Below are positions 1 to 7,982 of a stretch of DNA of 64,000 nucleotides, piece by piece. The translations under genes were made by a program, and so were the position numbers. The DNA lies in NCBI GenBank assembly GCA_963823895.1, contig CAWGNG010000011.1, positions 62,001 through 126,000 of the forward strand, read 5' to 3'. The first letter of the stretch is position 1. Every line of letters starts with the position of its first letter. This DNA is from G963675935 sp963823895 (lineage in GTDB: Bacteria > Planctomycetota > Planctomycetia > Pirellulales > Thermoguttaceae). The notes under the pieces are model-generated. The model was not told the DNA's origin. It saw only the letters and a list, made by a program, of their open reading frames with translations, and did not search any database.

Positions 1-2
1 TT

Positions 3-380
3 CTCGCTGGGGCGGAATACGGAACGGGGAGCAGCCGCGATTGGGCCGCCAAGGGCCCCTTCCTGCTGGGCGTCCGTGCGGCCATCGCGTCGAGCTTCGA
101 GCGCATCCACCGCAGCAACCTGGTGGGAATGGGCATCCTGCCGCTGCAACTGGCCGTCGGCCAATCGTGGGAATCGCTCGGGCTGACGGGCGAGGAGATT
201 TTCGACATTCCCGACTTGGGCGAGGCGATGAAGCCCGGTTGCCAATTGACGGTTCGCGCCACCGCCGCCGGCCGCGTCACCGAGTTCTCGGTGAAGGTTC
301 GCATCGACACGCCGGTCGAGATGGAATACTATCGCAACGGCGGCATCTTGCAGACGGTATTGCGCAAGCTGGCGAAGTGA
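3..380 (+). CDS. acnA: Aconitate hydratase, C-terminal part (cut by window edge)
   Basis: Aconitase interconverts citrate and isocitrate in the TCA cycle. The visible 125 residues are the C-terminal swivel domain: AGAEYGTGSSRDWAAKGP and the following RSNLVGMGILPLQ stretch are conserved aconitase A/IRP-type sequences, and the protein ends ...ILQTVLRKLAK as in full-length AcnA. The [4Fe-4S] cysteines lie upstream, outside the window. The TGA stop at 378-380 is followed after six bases by a family A palindromic repeat. No start is visible because the gene enters from the left edge. The family assignment is secure. Confidence 0.95.
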   Translation, partial: LAGAEYGTGSSRDWAAKGPFLLGVRAAIASSFERIHRSNLVGMGILPLQLAVGQSWESLGLTGEEIFDIPDLGEAMKPGCQLTVRATAAGRVTEFSVKVRIDTPVEMEYYRNGGILQTVLRKLAK

Positions 381-386
381 CGGCCA

Positions 387-453
387 GTGGGGCAGACATT
401 CCTGTCTGCCGAGAGCAACGAGCACGTCTGGCAGACAGGAATGTCTGCCCCAC
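387..453. repeat. Family A palindromic repeat, copy 1 (core only)
   Basis: Inverted repeat whose left arm GTGGGGCAGACATTCC is mirrored by GGAATGTCTGCCCCAC, with a short variable loop of about 25 bases. It sits six bases after the acnA stop codon. The outer arms found in other copies (CCCGCATTTCTCACC) are absent here. It could fold as a strong transcript hairpin between acnA and the converging gene at 484-972. Confidence 0.9.
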
Positions 454-483
454 CCCGCAATTCGATGTCTGCCCTGCGCCCGT

Positions 484-972
484 TCAGCTTCGATGCGCAA
501 ACTCTTCTTCCACGAATTCCAGATCGTTGCGGTAATGCTGCACCGCCTCGCTGGGGCTGAGGTTGAGGATCGCGTGGCCGTCGGTCTCCCAGTGGTCGAG
601 ATCGAAGCGGAAGACTGCGGTGCCGGCCTGGAGGTTGCCGACGGCATCGGACATGCCGCCCGCCGCGCCGGCAGAGGCCTCCGAGGCGATCGTCACCGCC
701 ACAAATGCAGAAAGCTCGCCGGTGGTTCGGCTGCGGACGTAGGCCACGTCGTCGTCAAAGATGCAGTCGGTCCATTGCGGGGCATCGGGCGGTGCGTGGG
801 CGGCGGCCAACTGAATGAACTTCGCCTCGAGCCGCTCGCGCTGAACGTGGAATCGCCGCTTGGCTTGGGCCAACGGCGCCACTCGCCGGACGCGCGGCCG
901 GGTCAGCCATACGGCACTCCCCAGCGCCAGCAAGATCACGGCCACGATTGGAAGCCACCAGAGCAAGGTCAT
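484..972 (-). CDS. Hypothetical single-pass membrane protein
   Basis: 162 residues, family not recognised. Residues 3-24 (LLWWLPIVAVILLALGSAVW) form one strong hydrophobic segment, followed by an arginine-rich stretch (TRPRVRRV) that should stay cytoplasmic and then a soluble domain with a likely helical section (QAKRRFHVQRERLEAKF). The rest is acidic and mixed, with no catalytic motif I can name. ATG at 972 has a GAGGG-like ribosome site about ten bases upstream. It converges on acnA and runs away from nfo, so it is probably monocistronic. Real coding is supported by length, a clean start and regular composition. Confidence 0.65.
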   Translation of the reverse strand: MTLLWWLPIVAVILLALGSAVWLTRPRVRRVAPLAQAKRRFHVQRERLEAKFIQLAAAHAPPDAPQWTDCIFDDDVAYVRSRTTGELSAFVAVTIASEASAGAAGGMSDAVGNLQAGTAVFRFDLDHWETDGHAILNLSPSEAVQHYRNDLEFVEEEFAHRS

Positions 973-1076
973 GGGCGAATCCCTCGCAGGGAAAGCACGA
1001 CAACGCAGAACGACAAGTCTCCTCCGTTATTGTATACAACAACCCTCAGCAATTGCAAATAGGACGTTCTCGTGGC

Positions 1077-1176
1077 CAGGAAAACTGCAAAGTCCTTCGT
1101 AGCACGGCCATCTTGGCCGTGACACACGGGCAGGATGCCCGTGCTACGACCGAGTTCTCGACTTTGCAGTTCTCCT
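1077..1176. mobile_element. Family B 100-bp palindromic element, copy 1, with 11-bp target duplication
   Basis: A 100-bp element with long imperfect terminal inverted repeats (CAGGAAAACTGCAAAGTC at the left, mirrored by GACTTTGCAGTTCTCCT at the right) and two internal hairpins (CACGGCCATCTTGGCCGTG and CACGGGCAGGATGCCCGTG). It is immediately flanked by the perfect 11-bp direct repeat GTTCTCGTGGC at 1066-1076 and 1177-1187. The second copy at 52850-52949 has the same ends in opposite orientation and a different 11-bp duplication. It carries no ORF and lies upstream of nfo. Confidence 0.9.
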
Positions 1177-1235
1177 GTTCTCGTGGCGGGCTCACCCCCC
1201 TCGTTTTTGCCCCTTCCCTCTGCTACCGTGACGAG

Positions 1236-2093
1236 ATGGCCATCCTCGGCGCCCATCGATCGATTGCCGGCGGATATGAAAAAGCCGTCGAGCGCGCCCG
1301 CCTGTGCGGCTGCGACTGCGTGCAGTTGTTCACTAAGAACAACAGCCGGTGGGCGGGAGGCGACATCACCGCCGAGGAGGCAAGGAAATTTTCGCAGGCA
1401 TTGGACAGGTTCGGCATAATCGATCCGTTGGCGCACGACTCGTACCTGATCAATCTGGCCAGTCCAGGCCCCCTGCTATGGCGAAGATCGGTCGATGCGT
1501 TTGTTGCCGAATTGCACCGTGCGGAGATTTTGGGAATCCCCCATGTTGTCGCCCATCCCGGCGCCTTCACGACGGCCGACGAAGCGGCCGGTTTGCGGAA
1601 CATTGTTAGGGCGTTGGACGAGGTCGCGGAGCGAACGCGCCGCCTGAAGGCCCGTTGCCTGCTGGAGACCACGGCCGGCCAGGGGACGGCGCTGGGTTGG
1701 CGGTTCGAGCACTTTGCCGCGATTCTCGATGGCGTGAAGCAGCCCGAGCGGCTGGGTTTCTGCTTCGACACTTGCCACGTCTTCGCCGCCGGCTATCCGC
1801 TGGGAACAGCGGAAGAGTATCAAGCGACGATGGCGGCGTTCGACCGGTTGGTCGGGCTCGATCGGATACGGGCCTTTCACCTCAACGACAGCCGCCGCGA
1901 GCTGGGCAGCCGCATCGACCGTCACGAGCACATCGGCCGCGGCCGGCTCGGCCTTGAACCGTTCCGGCTGCTGCTTTCCGATCCGCGATTCCGCGAGGTG
2001 CCGATGTACTTGGAGACTCCCAAGGGGGAAGAGAACGAGGAAGACCTCGACGCGGTAAATCTCCGCGTGTTGCGAAGCTGCATAGGGACATAG
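1236..2093 (+). CDS. nfo: Deoxyribonuclease IV (AP endonuclease IV)
   Basis: Zinc-dependent AP endonuclease of base-excision repair that cuts 5' of abasic sites; AP2Ec TIM-barrel fold. The 285-residue product has the normal family length and carries the signatures GFCFDTCHVFAAGY and HLNDSRRELGSRIDRHEHIG, which contribute the metal-binding Asp, His and Glu residues. I chose ATG 1236 because the protein then starts MAILGAHRSIAGGYEKA, matching the family N terminus; the frame stays open upstream, but that part reads through the family B element. Family A copy 2 lies downstream. Confidence 0.93.
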   Translation: MAILGAHRSIAGGYEKAVERARLCGCDCVQLFTKNNSRWAGGDITAEEARKFSQALDRFGIIDPLAHDSYLINLASPGPLLWRRSVDAFVAELHRAEILGIPHVVAHPGAFTTADEAAGLRNIVRALDEVAERTRRLKARCLLETTAGQGTALGWRFEHFAAILDGVKQPERLGFCFDTCHVFAAGYPLGTAEEYQATMAAFDRLVGLDRIRAFHLNDSRRELGSRIDRHEHIGRGRLGLEPFRLLLSDPRFREVPMYLETPKGEENEEDLDAVNLRVLRSCIGT

Positions 2094-2144
2094 CGACGAT
2101 CGCCCGGCGGCTTGTAGGCCACGCGCACGGATGATCCCGGTTAT

Positions 2145-2285
2145 CCCGCGATTGTCGCCAAGGTGGGGCAGACATTCCTGTCTGCCGCGAAAAAAGGCGG
2201 CACTTCTGGCAGACAGGAATGTCTGCCCCATCGGAGACAGTGTCACCCGTTTTCACCGTGTGGTGAGAAAGAAAAGAAATGCGGG
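2145..2285. repeat. Family A palindromic repeat, copy 2 (with outer arms)
   Basis: Core inverted repeat 2162-2230 (GGTGGGGCAGACATTCC mirrored by GGAATGTCTGCCCCAT) plus outer arms. Read on the minus strand the element starts CCCGCATTTC at 2285, directly after the TGA stop (2288-2286) of the PEP-CTERM gene, and ends near GACAATCGCGGG at 2145. The outer arms resemble those of the copies at 40.3 and 63.6 kb. Confidence 0.85.
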
Positions 2286-3092
2286 TCAGTTGCCGCGCCG
2301 CCGCGCGAATCCGGTCAAGCAGAGACCGGCGACGGCCAGCAGCGACAAGGTGCCGGGTTCGGGGACGGGAGGGAGCGGGGCATCCGGCGTGTTAGGTATC
2401 CCCGGATTCTCGTTGAGCAACATCCGTTTTGAGATTAGGTTCGTTGGATACGTGTATTGGCCGAAGTCGTAAGCGACGCCCGTGTAACCGTCCTTCAATT
2501 GGATGTCGGCAATGCTCTCGTTTATCGCCACGCCAAGTCCGGTAAAAACGGGCGATCCGTTTACGTCGGTGAGAAGCCCCACGTTGGTCACGCCAGGCGC
2601 AGTGCTCGGGGTCAACAAGGTGATCGTGTAATCGTCGGCAGTCAGGTTCTTGAACGTGTATGCGCCGTTCGCATCGGTTGTGGCGATCAACACTGTGTCG
2701 GTGGATGCGGCGGTCAGCGAGACGATCGCGTCGCGGATCGCCCAGTCGCTGCTATCCCGCACGCCGTTGAAATTCGCGTCATAGTAGACGACGCCCGACA
2801 GGGACGTACCTGTGCTGGAAGTCCCGAGCGCCGACTCAACCGTGCTCTCCGACACGATGTCATTATCCGACGAGAACAAACTCAATAGGACGGAATTGAG
2901 GAGAGAAACGGGAGAAGAACCGGGAGTGGGGGCAATCAATGTCCTGCTGAACCCGTTCCACTGCCACGAATCGTAGCTAACGATTTCGGCGTTGGCCAGC
3001 GCGGCCAGCAGCAGGGATATTACCAGGCAGCACGAAACACGGCGCACACCGCAAGCGCACACCGAGACCGGCGGTTTCTGAAGCAGTGCCAT
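2286..3092 (-). CDS. PEP-CTERM-anchored secreted protein with SdrD-B-like domain
   Basis: 268 residues. An N-terminal signal peptide (about residues 17-35, VRRVSCCLVISLLLAALANA) is followed by a beta-rich domain beginning SLSGVVYYDANFNGVRDS, typical of SdrD B/carboxypeptidase-regulatory-like modules ('G.V..D.N.NG..D', later TTDANGAYTFKNL). The C terminus is a classic PEP-CTERM sorting signal: VPEPGTLSLLAVAGLCLTGF then ARRR. Such proteins are exported and processed by an exosortase. ATG 3092 gives the signal peptide directly. The TGA stop abuts family A copy 2. The ligand or role is unknown. Confidence 0.85.
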   Translation of the reverse strand: MALLQKPPVSVCACGVRRVSCCLVISLLLAALANAEIVSYDSWQWNGFSRTLIAPTPGSSPVSLLNSVLLSLFSSDNDIVSESTVESALGTSSTGTSLSGVVYYDANFNGVRDSSDWAIRDAIVSLTAASTDTVLIATTDANGAYTFKNLTADDYTITLLTPSTAPGVTNVGLLTDVNGSPVFTGLGVAINESIADIQLKDGYTGVAYDFGQYTYPTNLISKRMLLNENPGIPNTPDAPLPPVPEPGTLSLLAVAGLCLTGFARRRGN

Positions 3093-3483
3093 ATTCTCTG
3101 TTCCTGTTGAAGAGTTGACAGAGGAAGACTCCTCTGCCTCTCGCCTTCTTCAACCCTCATCCTAGTTGAACCCCGCAGATTCAGCAAGAGAAATTTCCTC
3201 GATATTGTCGCGACAATGCACCGCCGACGTAAATTCTTGCGGCGCTGATAGTTAAGCCGTCAGCGGGGCTCTGGCCCAGATTTCTCACAGGGGGCGGGCA
3301 TCCTGTCGGCTGGAAGAGCATTCCTGTCTGTCGGCCAAGACTCGGCACATTCGGCAGACGGGAATGTCCGCTCGCCGGGACTGCTTATTGCTTGTTGTCC
3401 CTAATTTTGGTGGGAGATGCGGGCTGGTCGCGTGGCAGCCGCCGTTGGCCCTTTATCCTGATACCGTGTCGCTGCCGAAGCCA
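3093..3483. other. Intergenic region with a degenerate family A copy
   Basis: No credible gene. Positions about 3315-3370 hold a decayed family A palindrome (GAGCATTCCTGTCTG ... CGGCAGACGGGAATGTC). The side near 3093-3150 should contain the promoter of the leftward PEP-CTERM gene, but no clear -35/-10 pair was recognised. Confidence 0.6.
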
Positions 3484-4887
3484 CTACCAAAGCCATTCCA
3501 ACCCCAGGGTGACGCCCTGGAAGTAGGCCAAGCCATTGGTGTTGATTTTGTTGATCGGCTCGGTGTTGAACTGGAGCTGTTCGGGAGCTAGGGCAACGCC
3601 GGGAACCCAAGTGATATCATACATGGCGCGGCCCATTAAATTGGGCCGGAACTTGTACGTAGCTTGAATGCCGGCCTCCGCAATCAGGGCGCCGTTGTGC
3701 TTGCTGTAAGACAGCCGGCGCATGAAGGGGTCTATGGTCGGATCGGAGGAGAGCGAGGAGATATTGCTCACCTGATCCGCAAAGTTAACGCATGGGCCGA
3801 TCTTCGAGCAGAGCCCCCAACTCCACCGGCACTGCCGCCAGGTCATTTCAGCCCCCACTTGAAACCCCAAGAGGTTGTTGTGCGTCACAATGCCGTAATC
3901 GCCCGTGTCCTCGCGGGAATCGATCAATATGCCGCTGGCGGGATCGTAAGTGTCGATTCGGCTCTCGCTGTGGAAGCGAAACGTCTCGTTGATTTGCATG
4001 AAGCGCAGGCCGTAAAGGTAGGACATGTACAATCCCGGCTGACATTCGCGCCGCCACTTGCCGTTCGGATGAAGCACGAGGCGATCCTCGCCGTTTCGCG
4101 GGCTGATGCGGCCGTTGATTTCAAAGTTGTTCGTCGATGACGAGTAGTAAGTCGTTTGCAGGTCGGCCTTGTCAAAGCCGGGCACGTAGGTGCCGTTCAG
4201 GACGGGAACCTCCTCGTTGGTAGTTGTGTTGAGAACCGAGCTCACGGCATATCCGCTATACAGGTCGCCCTGTTCGCTGGTTTTCTCTCCCGTCGAGTTC
4301 AAGATGGAAACCCGGTGGCCGTTGGCACTTGCCTCGTCGCGCCAGTTGTTCAAGCCCCAAAAGGTGAATTCAATGAAATGATCGCGGTTTTCGGTGTCGC
4401 GGGCGAAATAGTGGCCGAGGGTCATGCCCCAAATCGCCGAAATGTCGGGCGACGCCGTGCGCGAATTCAGCAATTCAGTTCCAACCGAATTGACCTGCGG
4501 CGTCGGAAACTCAAATCCAATCCCAACGTCGCGCGGCCGGCTGCGATTGAAGATTCGCACGTCCTGTTCCGTGTACCAATCGGGTGGGGCGCAACAGCCG
4601 CCGCCGCATATCGCGCAGCACGCCGGCACCGCCGCATTATCCCATAGCCCGTTGTCGATCAGCAAACTCGTGTCAACTCCAGGGCTGCCCGCCGGGTTTT
4701 GTACGGGCGTGCCAGGCGCCGGCAACGGACCATTGGCCGGGGTCGGCTGTGGCCCAACGGGGGCGGGCTGTGGAACAGTCGCGTAGGCCGGACCCGAGGG
4801 CGGCATCGGTTGTTGAGCGGTGGCGGCGCGGACGGATAAGGTGACTCCGCCGATTGCCACCAGGACGAACATCAATGCTGTTTTCAC
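3484..4887 (-). CDS. BBP7-type outer-membrane beta-barrel protein
   Basis: 467 residues from the GTG start at 4887, chosen because AAGGAGG lies eight bases upstream; a TTG at 4908 is in frame but would put that ribosome site inside the gene. Signal peptide residues 1-25 (MKTALMFVLVAIGG...RAATAQ), then a proline-rich stretch, a cysteine cluster (CCAICGGGCCAPP) and a long beta-rich region with features of planctomycete BBP7 proteins: YLYGLRFMQINETF, HNNLLGFQVGAEMTW and a C terminus ending in aromatic residues (GLEWLW) like barrel proteins. It likely sits in the outer membrane; substrate unknown. Confidence 0.75.
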   Translation of the reverse strand: MKTALMFVLVAIGGVTLSVRAATAQQPMPPSGPAYATVPQPAPVGPQPTPANGPLPAPGTPVQNPAGSPGVDTSLLIDNGLWDNAAVPACCAICGGGCCAPPDWYTEQDVRIFNRSRPRDVGIGFEFPTPQVNSVGTELLNSRTASPDISAIWGMTLGHYFARDTENRDHFIEFTFWGLNNWRDEASANGHRVSILNSTGEKTSEQGDLYSGYAVSSVLNTTTNEEVPVLNGTYVPGFDKADLQTTYYSSSTNNFEINGRISPRNGEDRLVLHPNGKWRRECQPGLYMSYLYGLRFMQINETFRFHSESRIDTYDPASGILIDSREDTGDYGIVTHNNLLGFQVGAEMTWRQCRWSWGLCSKIGPCVNFADQVSNISSLSSDPTIDPFMRRLSYSKHNGALIAEAGIQATYKFRPNLMGRAMYDITWVPGVALAPEQLQFNTEPINKINTNGLAYFQGVTLGLEWLW

Positions 4888-5188
4888 TAGACCATCCTCC
4901 TTATCCAATCATCCGCGGCCCTTGCCGATGCGCAACAGCGGCGGCTGACTGCAAAAAGACACAACAGAAAAATCGGCAGACAGTGGCCCGCAGAACAGGA
5001 ATAACCGGCAAATTCGAAGAATTACTCGCAAATCACCTGACAGTTAAATGTCTCCGTGGCACCCCATATTTCCCAACATGCGCATATTTACGTCGTCGAG
5101 ATTGCTCTCTTGGTACGCACTGGTACGTTCGCTGCCCTGGCAGTAGACTGTCGCTTGATCCGTGGACCCAATACACGAGGCGTATCCC
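4888..5188. other. Divergent intergenic region
   Basis: About 300 bases between the leftward BBP7-like gene and the rightward TPR gene. It must hold promoters for both. I recognise no strong sigma-70 pair; a short direct repeat GGTACG occurs near 5112-5126 within an AT-richer stretch. No ORF with coding character. Confidence 0.5.
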
Positions 5189-6812
5189 ATGTTGAAGCCG
5201 ATTCGATTCGTTTTGCCGGCAGTGCTGCTGGCCGTCACTATTGCCGCCCGCCCGTCCTTCGCGGCCGAAGCGGCGGGGCAGGCCGATCTCGATAAGGCCA
5301 GCGAGACCAGATTGAACGCCAGCGCCGATCTGGGCGAAGTCATCGGATTGCTCGAAAGCGCGCTGAAGAAGGGACTCGATGCCACAAACACCGAGTTCGC
5401 CAATCGGCTCTTGACTTCCACCCTGATCGAGCGGCGCGGGAAACAACCAAGCAGATTTCGGTCGAGAACTTGAGCGAGCGTCGCAAGTCGGCCGTCGCCG
5501 ACTTGGAGAGAGCCGTGAAGCTCGACCCCAAGCAGCCGCAGGCGTACCTCTTACTCGCCGAACTGAACATACTTCCGGGCGGCGCCGGCCTCAAGGAAGT
5601 CCTTGCCCTGCTCGACAAGGCGATTCAGTCGGGCGGCGAGGATTCCGAGACAAAAGTCAAGGCGTTGGTGCTCCGCGCAAAATCGAGGACCAAGCGGGAA
5701 AAAAACTCGCCGATTTCGACGAGGCCGTGCGGTTGGCGCCCGACGACGCGGCCGTTGTCCGCGACCGCGGATTGGCCCTGGCCGACATGGACAAACCCGA
5801 GCGGGCGCTCAACGATCTCAACCGGGCGATCGAGTTGGAGCCCGGCAATGTTCCGACCTATGAGGCCAAGGCGATCGTGCTGGCGCGGCTGAAAAAATTC
5901 GACGAGGCGCTGGCCGCAATCGACAAGGCTTGCCAGCTCGATCCCGGCTCGATCGCTCCGCTCGTGCAAAAGATGAGAATTCACGCCCAGCAACGGAAGT
6001 TCGATGCCGCGATCGACAACCTGAATAAGGCGTGGGCGATCAGTCCGGGCAACGTGGGGCTGTTGCTCTTGCGAGCGGAACTCTATCGGGAGAAAGGGGA
6101 CAAGCGGAAGGCCCTGGCCGATCTGGACGAAGCCGCGAAGCTCAAGCCCGATCTGCCGGAAATTATCCGAACCAAGGCGATGCTCCTGGCCCAGGACGAG
6201 CGGTTCGACGAGGCCATCGCCCTGCTGGAAAAGCTCGCCAAGCGCGATCCCAAGGACGTGCCGACGTTGCTCCAGTTGAGCGTTCTTTACGGCGCCAAAA
6301 AGGACTGGGCCAAGGCGATCGAAACCGACCGGCGCGTCTTGGTCTTGGATCCTACCGAATGGCAGGCGCTGCGCGGGTTGGGCGACGCAATGCTGAACAC
6401 GGGCCGGCACGCCGAAGCCATCGCCTTCTTCGAAAAAGCGATCAAACTCGAGCCCAGCGACAACGGCATTCTCAACAATCTTGCTTGGGTCTTGGCCACT
6501 TCGCCCGACGCCAAGCTCCGCAACGGCCCCCGGGCAATCCAACTGGCCACAAAAGCCTGCAAGCTGACCGAGTACAAAATTCCCCACATTCTCAGCACCT
6601 TGGCCGCCGCCTATGCCGAAAGCGGCGATTTCAAGAACGCCCTCAAGTGGTCGACCACGGCCGTCGAGATCGCCGAAAGGGAGACGGACAAGAGCAAAGA
6701 CGGCGACAAAGAGACCCGAGAGGCGCTGAAGAAGGAGTTGGAGAACTACAAGGCGAAGAACCCCACCCGCGAGTTGATGTCGGAAGGCAAGGGTGAACAG
6801 AAAAAGCCGTAG
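5189..6812 (+). pseudogene. Exported TPR protein, reading frame broken twice
   Basis: One gene split over three frames. Segment 1 (5189 to about 5433) gives a signal peptide (MLKPIRFVLPAVLLAVTIAA...FAAEA) and an acidic domain. Segment 2 (about 5434-5680) carries KSAVADLERAVKLDPKQPQA, a TPR. Segment 3 (about 5682-6812) holds about eight further TPRs. The first junction is fixed by adding one G in the GC-rich run at 5431-5439, giving IERARETTKQ; the second by adding one A to the A-run at 5679-5682, giving RAKIEDQAGKKLADFD. Restored length is about 540 residues. Two one-base deletions at homopolymers look like sequencing errors rather than decay, so the gene may be functional. TPRs mediate protein-protein contacts, probably in the periplasm. 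Confidence 0.75.
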
Positions 6813-6995
6813 TCGAGCGAGAAGCAATCACGATCGTCCGGCGAGCACCGCCGCGTTCGACGGCGGCCGATCGCATAGCGGGAAGCTCCGGAAGGTCGCC
6901 TATCGGGGCGGCGAAGCCGCGGGATGGTCCCGCGCCACGCCAATCCCTCCCGTGCCTGCGGCACCTCGATAGAGAAGCTATCGAGGCCACCCGCG

Positions 6996-7973
6996 CTACC
7001 ACGTCGCGGCGGCACTGAGTTGCGCCTGGTATTCCTTCCTCCGAAGCGGCTCCATTTTCGCGCCTTGCTGTTCGTAGATTCGCTTCAACTCGGCCAACGC
7101 CTCTTTCTTATGCCCGAGCAAAGCCAGCCCTTCGTAAGCCTTAAAAAGGTCTTGTATCGCGCTCGACCCGGGGGAGCGCGGCTGCGATTGCGACAGGCTA
7201 TCACAGGCTTTCCTGAGCGCCGCGTAGCCCTTGGGGTCGCCGATTCGTCCCAGTGCCAGGGTATCCTCGGCCAGTTCCGCCTCGGCGGAGGAATCCTGCC
7301 CGAAAGCCAGGATCGTTTCAATGCGATTCGCCAACGGCACAACAGCCTCGGTGCTCTTCTTTTTCCCCAGCCAAGCGGCCGCGTCGAGCCGGTTTCGCAG
7401 ATTGCTATGGAGGTCGGCGATCCTCCGTTCCTCCGGCGTCCGATCCTTGTTCCGCTTGTACCATTCGAGAATCTGCTTCGTGAACTCGGGTATCTGACCG
7501 CGATGGGATTCAATATCCCGAAGGTGGACGCCGCTCCCCCACTCGCCGAGCACGAACTCATGGCTTGTTATGTCCCGGATAAGCAGGCCAACCAGTTCGT
7601 TTACCTTCCATGTGTGTGTTTCGCCCTTCCAAGGGTCAACGTTGGTCCTGAGGCGGTTCACCGTCTTGCTAGCGGTGTTATCGTCGAGCGCTCCTGCCAA
7701 GACCGGGACCACGCGAATTCCCATATCACGCAAGGCCGCCATTGGATTCGGTTTTGGGTAAAGGTAGCACACGGAATCGGCCCAGTCAGGCTGCTCACCC
7801 CTAAAGTCATGAAGCTTCGCCAGTTGTTCGTATGCCTGGCGCTGTTCGCGGCTGACCCCTTTTTTGTGCAGCGTCACGTCCCACCGATTCACGGCGGGCC
7901 CATCGCCTGCTAGGGCGGGGGGGACAGCGATGACGAGTGCGATAAGCCACGAGGTACTCCCGAAGGCGCCCAT
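6996..7973 (-). CDS. Hypothetical exported protein
   Basis: 325 residues from ATG 7973, preferred over GTG 7982 because AGGTG lies six bases upstream. Residues 1-22 form a signal peptide (MGAFGSTSWLIALVIAVPPALA). The mature part is mainly helical, with a C-terminal section (IGDPKGYAALRKACDSL, ALLGHKKEALAELKRIYEQQ) resembling HEAT or TPR helical repeats. No enzyme motif was found. It starts about ten bases after the stop of the giant surface gene on the same strand, so the two are probably cotranscribed. Confidence 0.65.
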   Translation of the reverse strand: MGAFGSTSWLIALVIAVPPALAGDGPAVNRWDVTLHKKGVSREQRQAYEQLAKLHDFRGEQPDWADSVCYLYPKPNPMAALRDMGIRVVPVLAGALDDNTASKTVNRLRTNVDPWKGETHTWKVNELVGLLIRDITSHEFVLGEWGSGVHLRDIESHRGQIPEFTKQILEWYKRNKDRTPEERRIADLHSNLRNRLDAAAWLGKKKSTEAVVPLANRIETILAFGQDSSAEAELAEDTLALGRIGDPKGYAALRKACDSLSQSQPRSPGSSAIQDLFKAYEGLALLGHKKEALAELKRIYEQQGAKMEPLRRKEYQAQLSAAATW

Positions 7974-7982
7974 TGCATTCAC

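Noticed and set aside
387..453. Short proteins reading QTFLSA...GRQECLPH or ADIPVC...RNVCP near several genes
   Set aside because: These recurrent peptides are translations of the family A palindromes and similar repeats, not genes.
1077..1235. A longer nfo starting upstream at 948
   Set aside because: The extension translates the family B element (STAILAVTHGQDARAT) and lacks family similarity; ATG 1236 gives the normal endonuclease IV N terminus.
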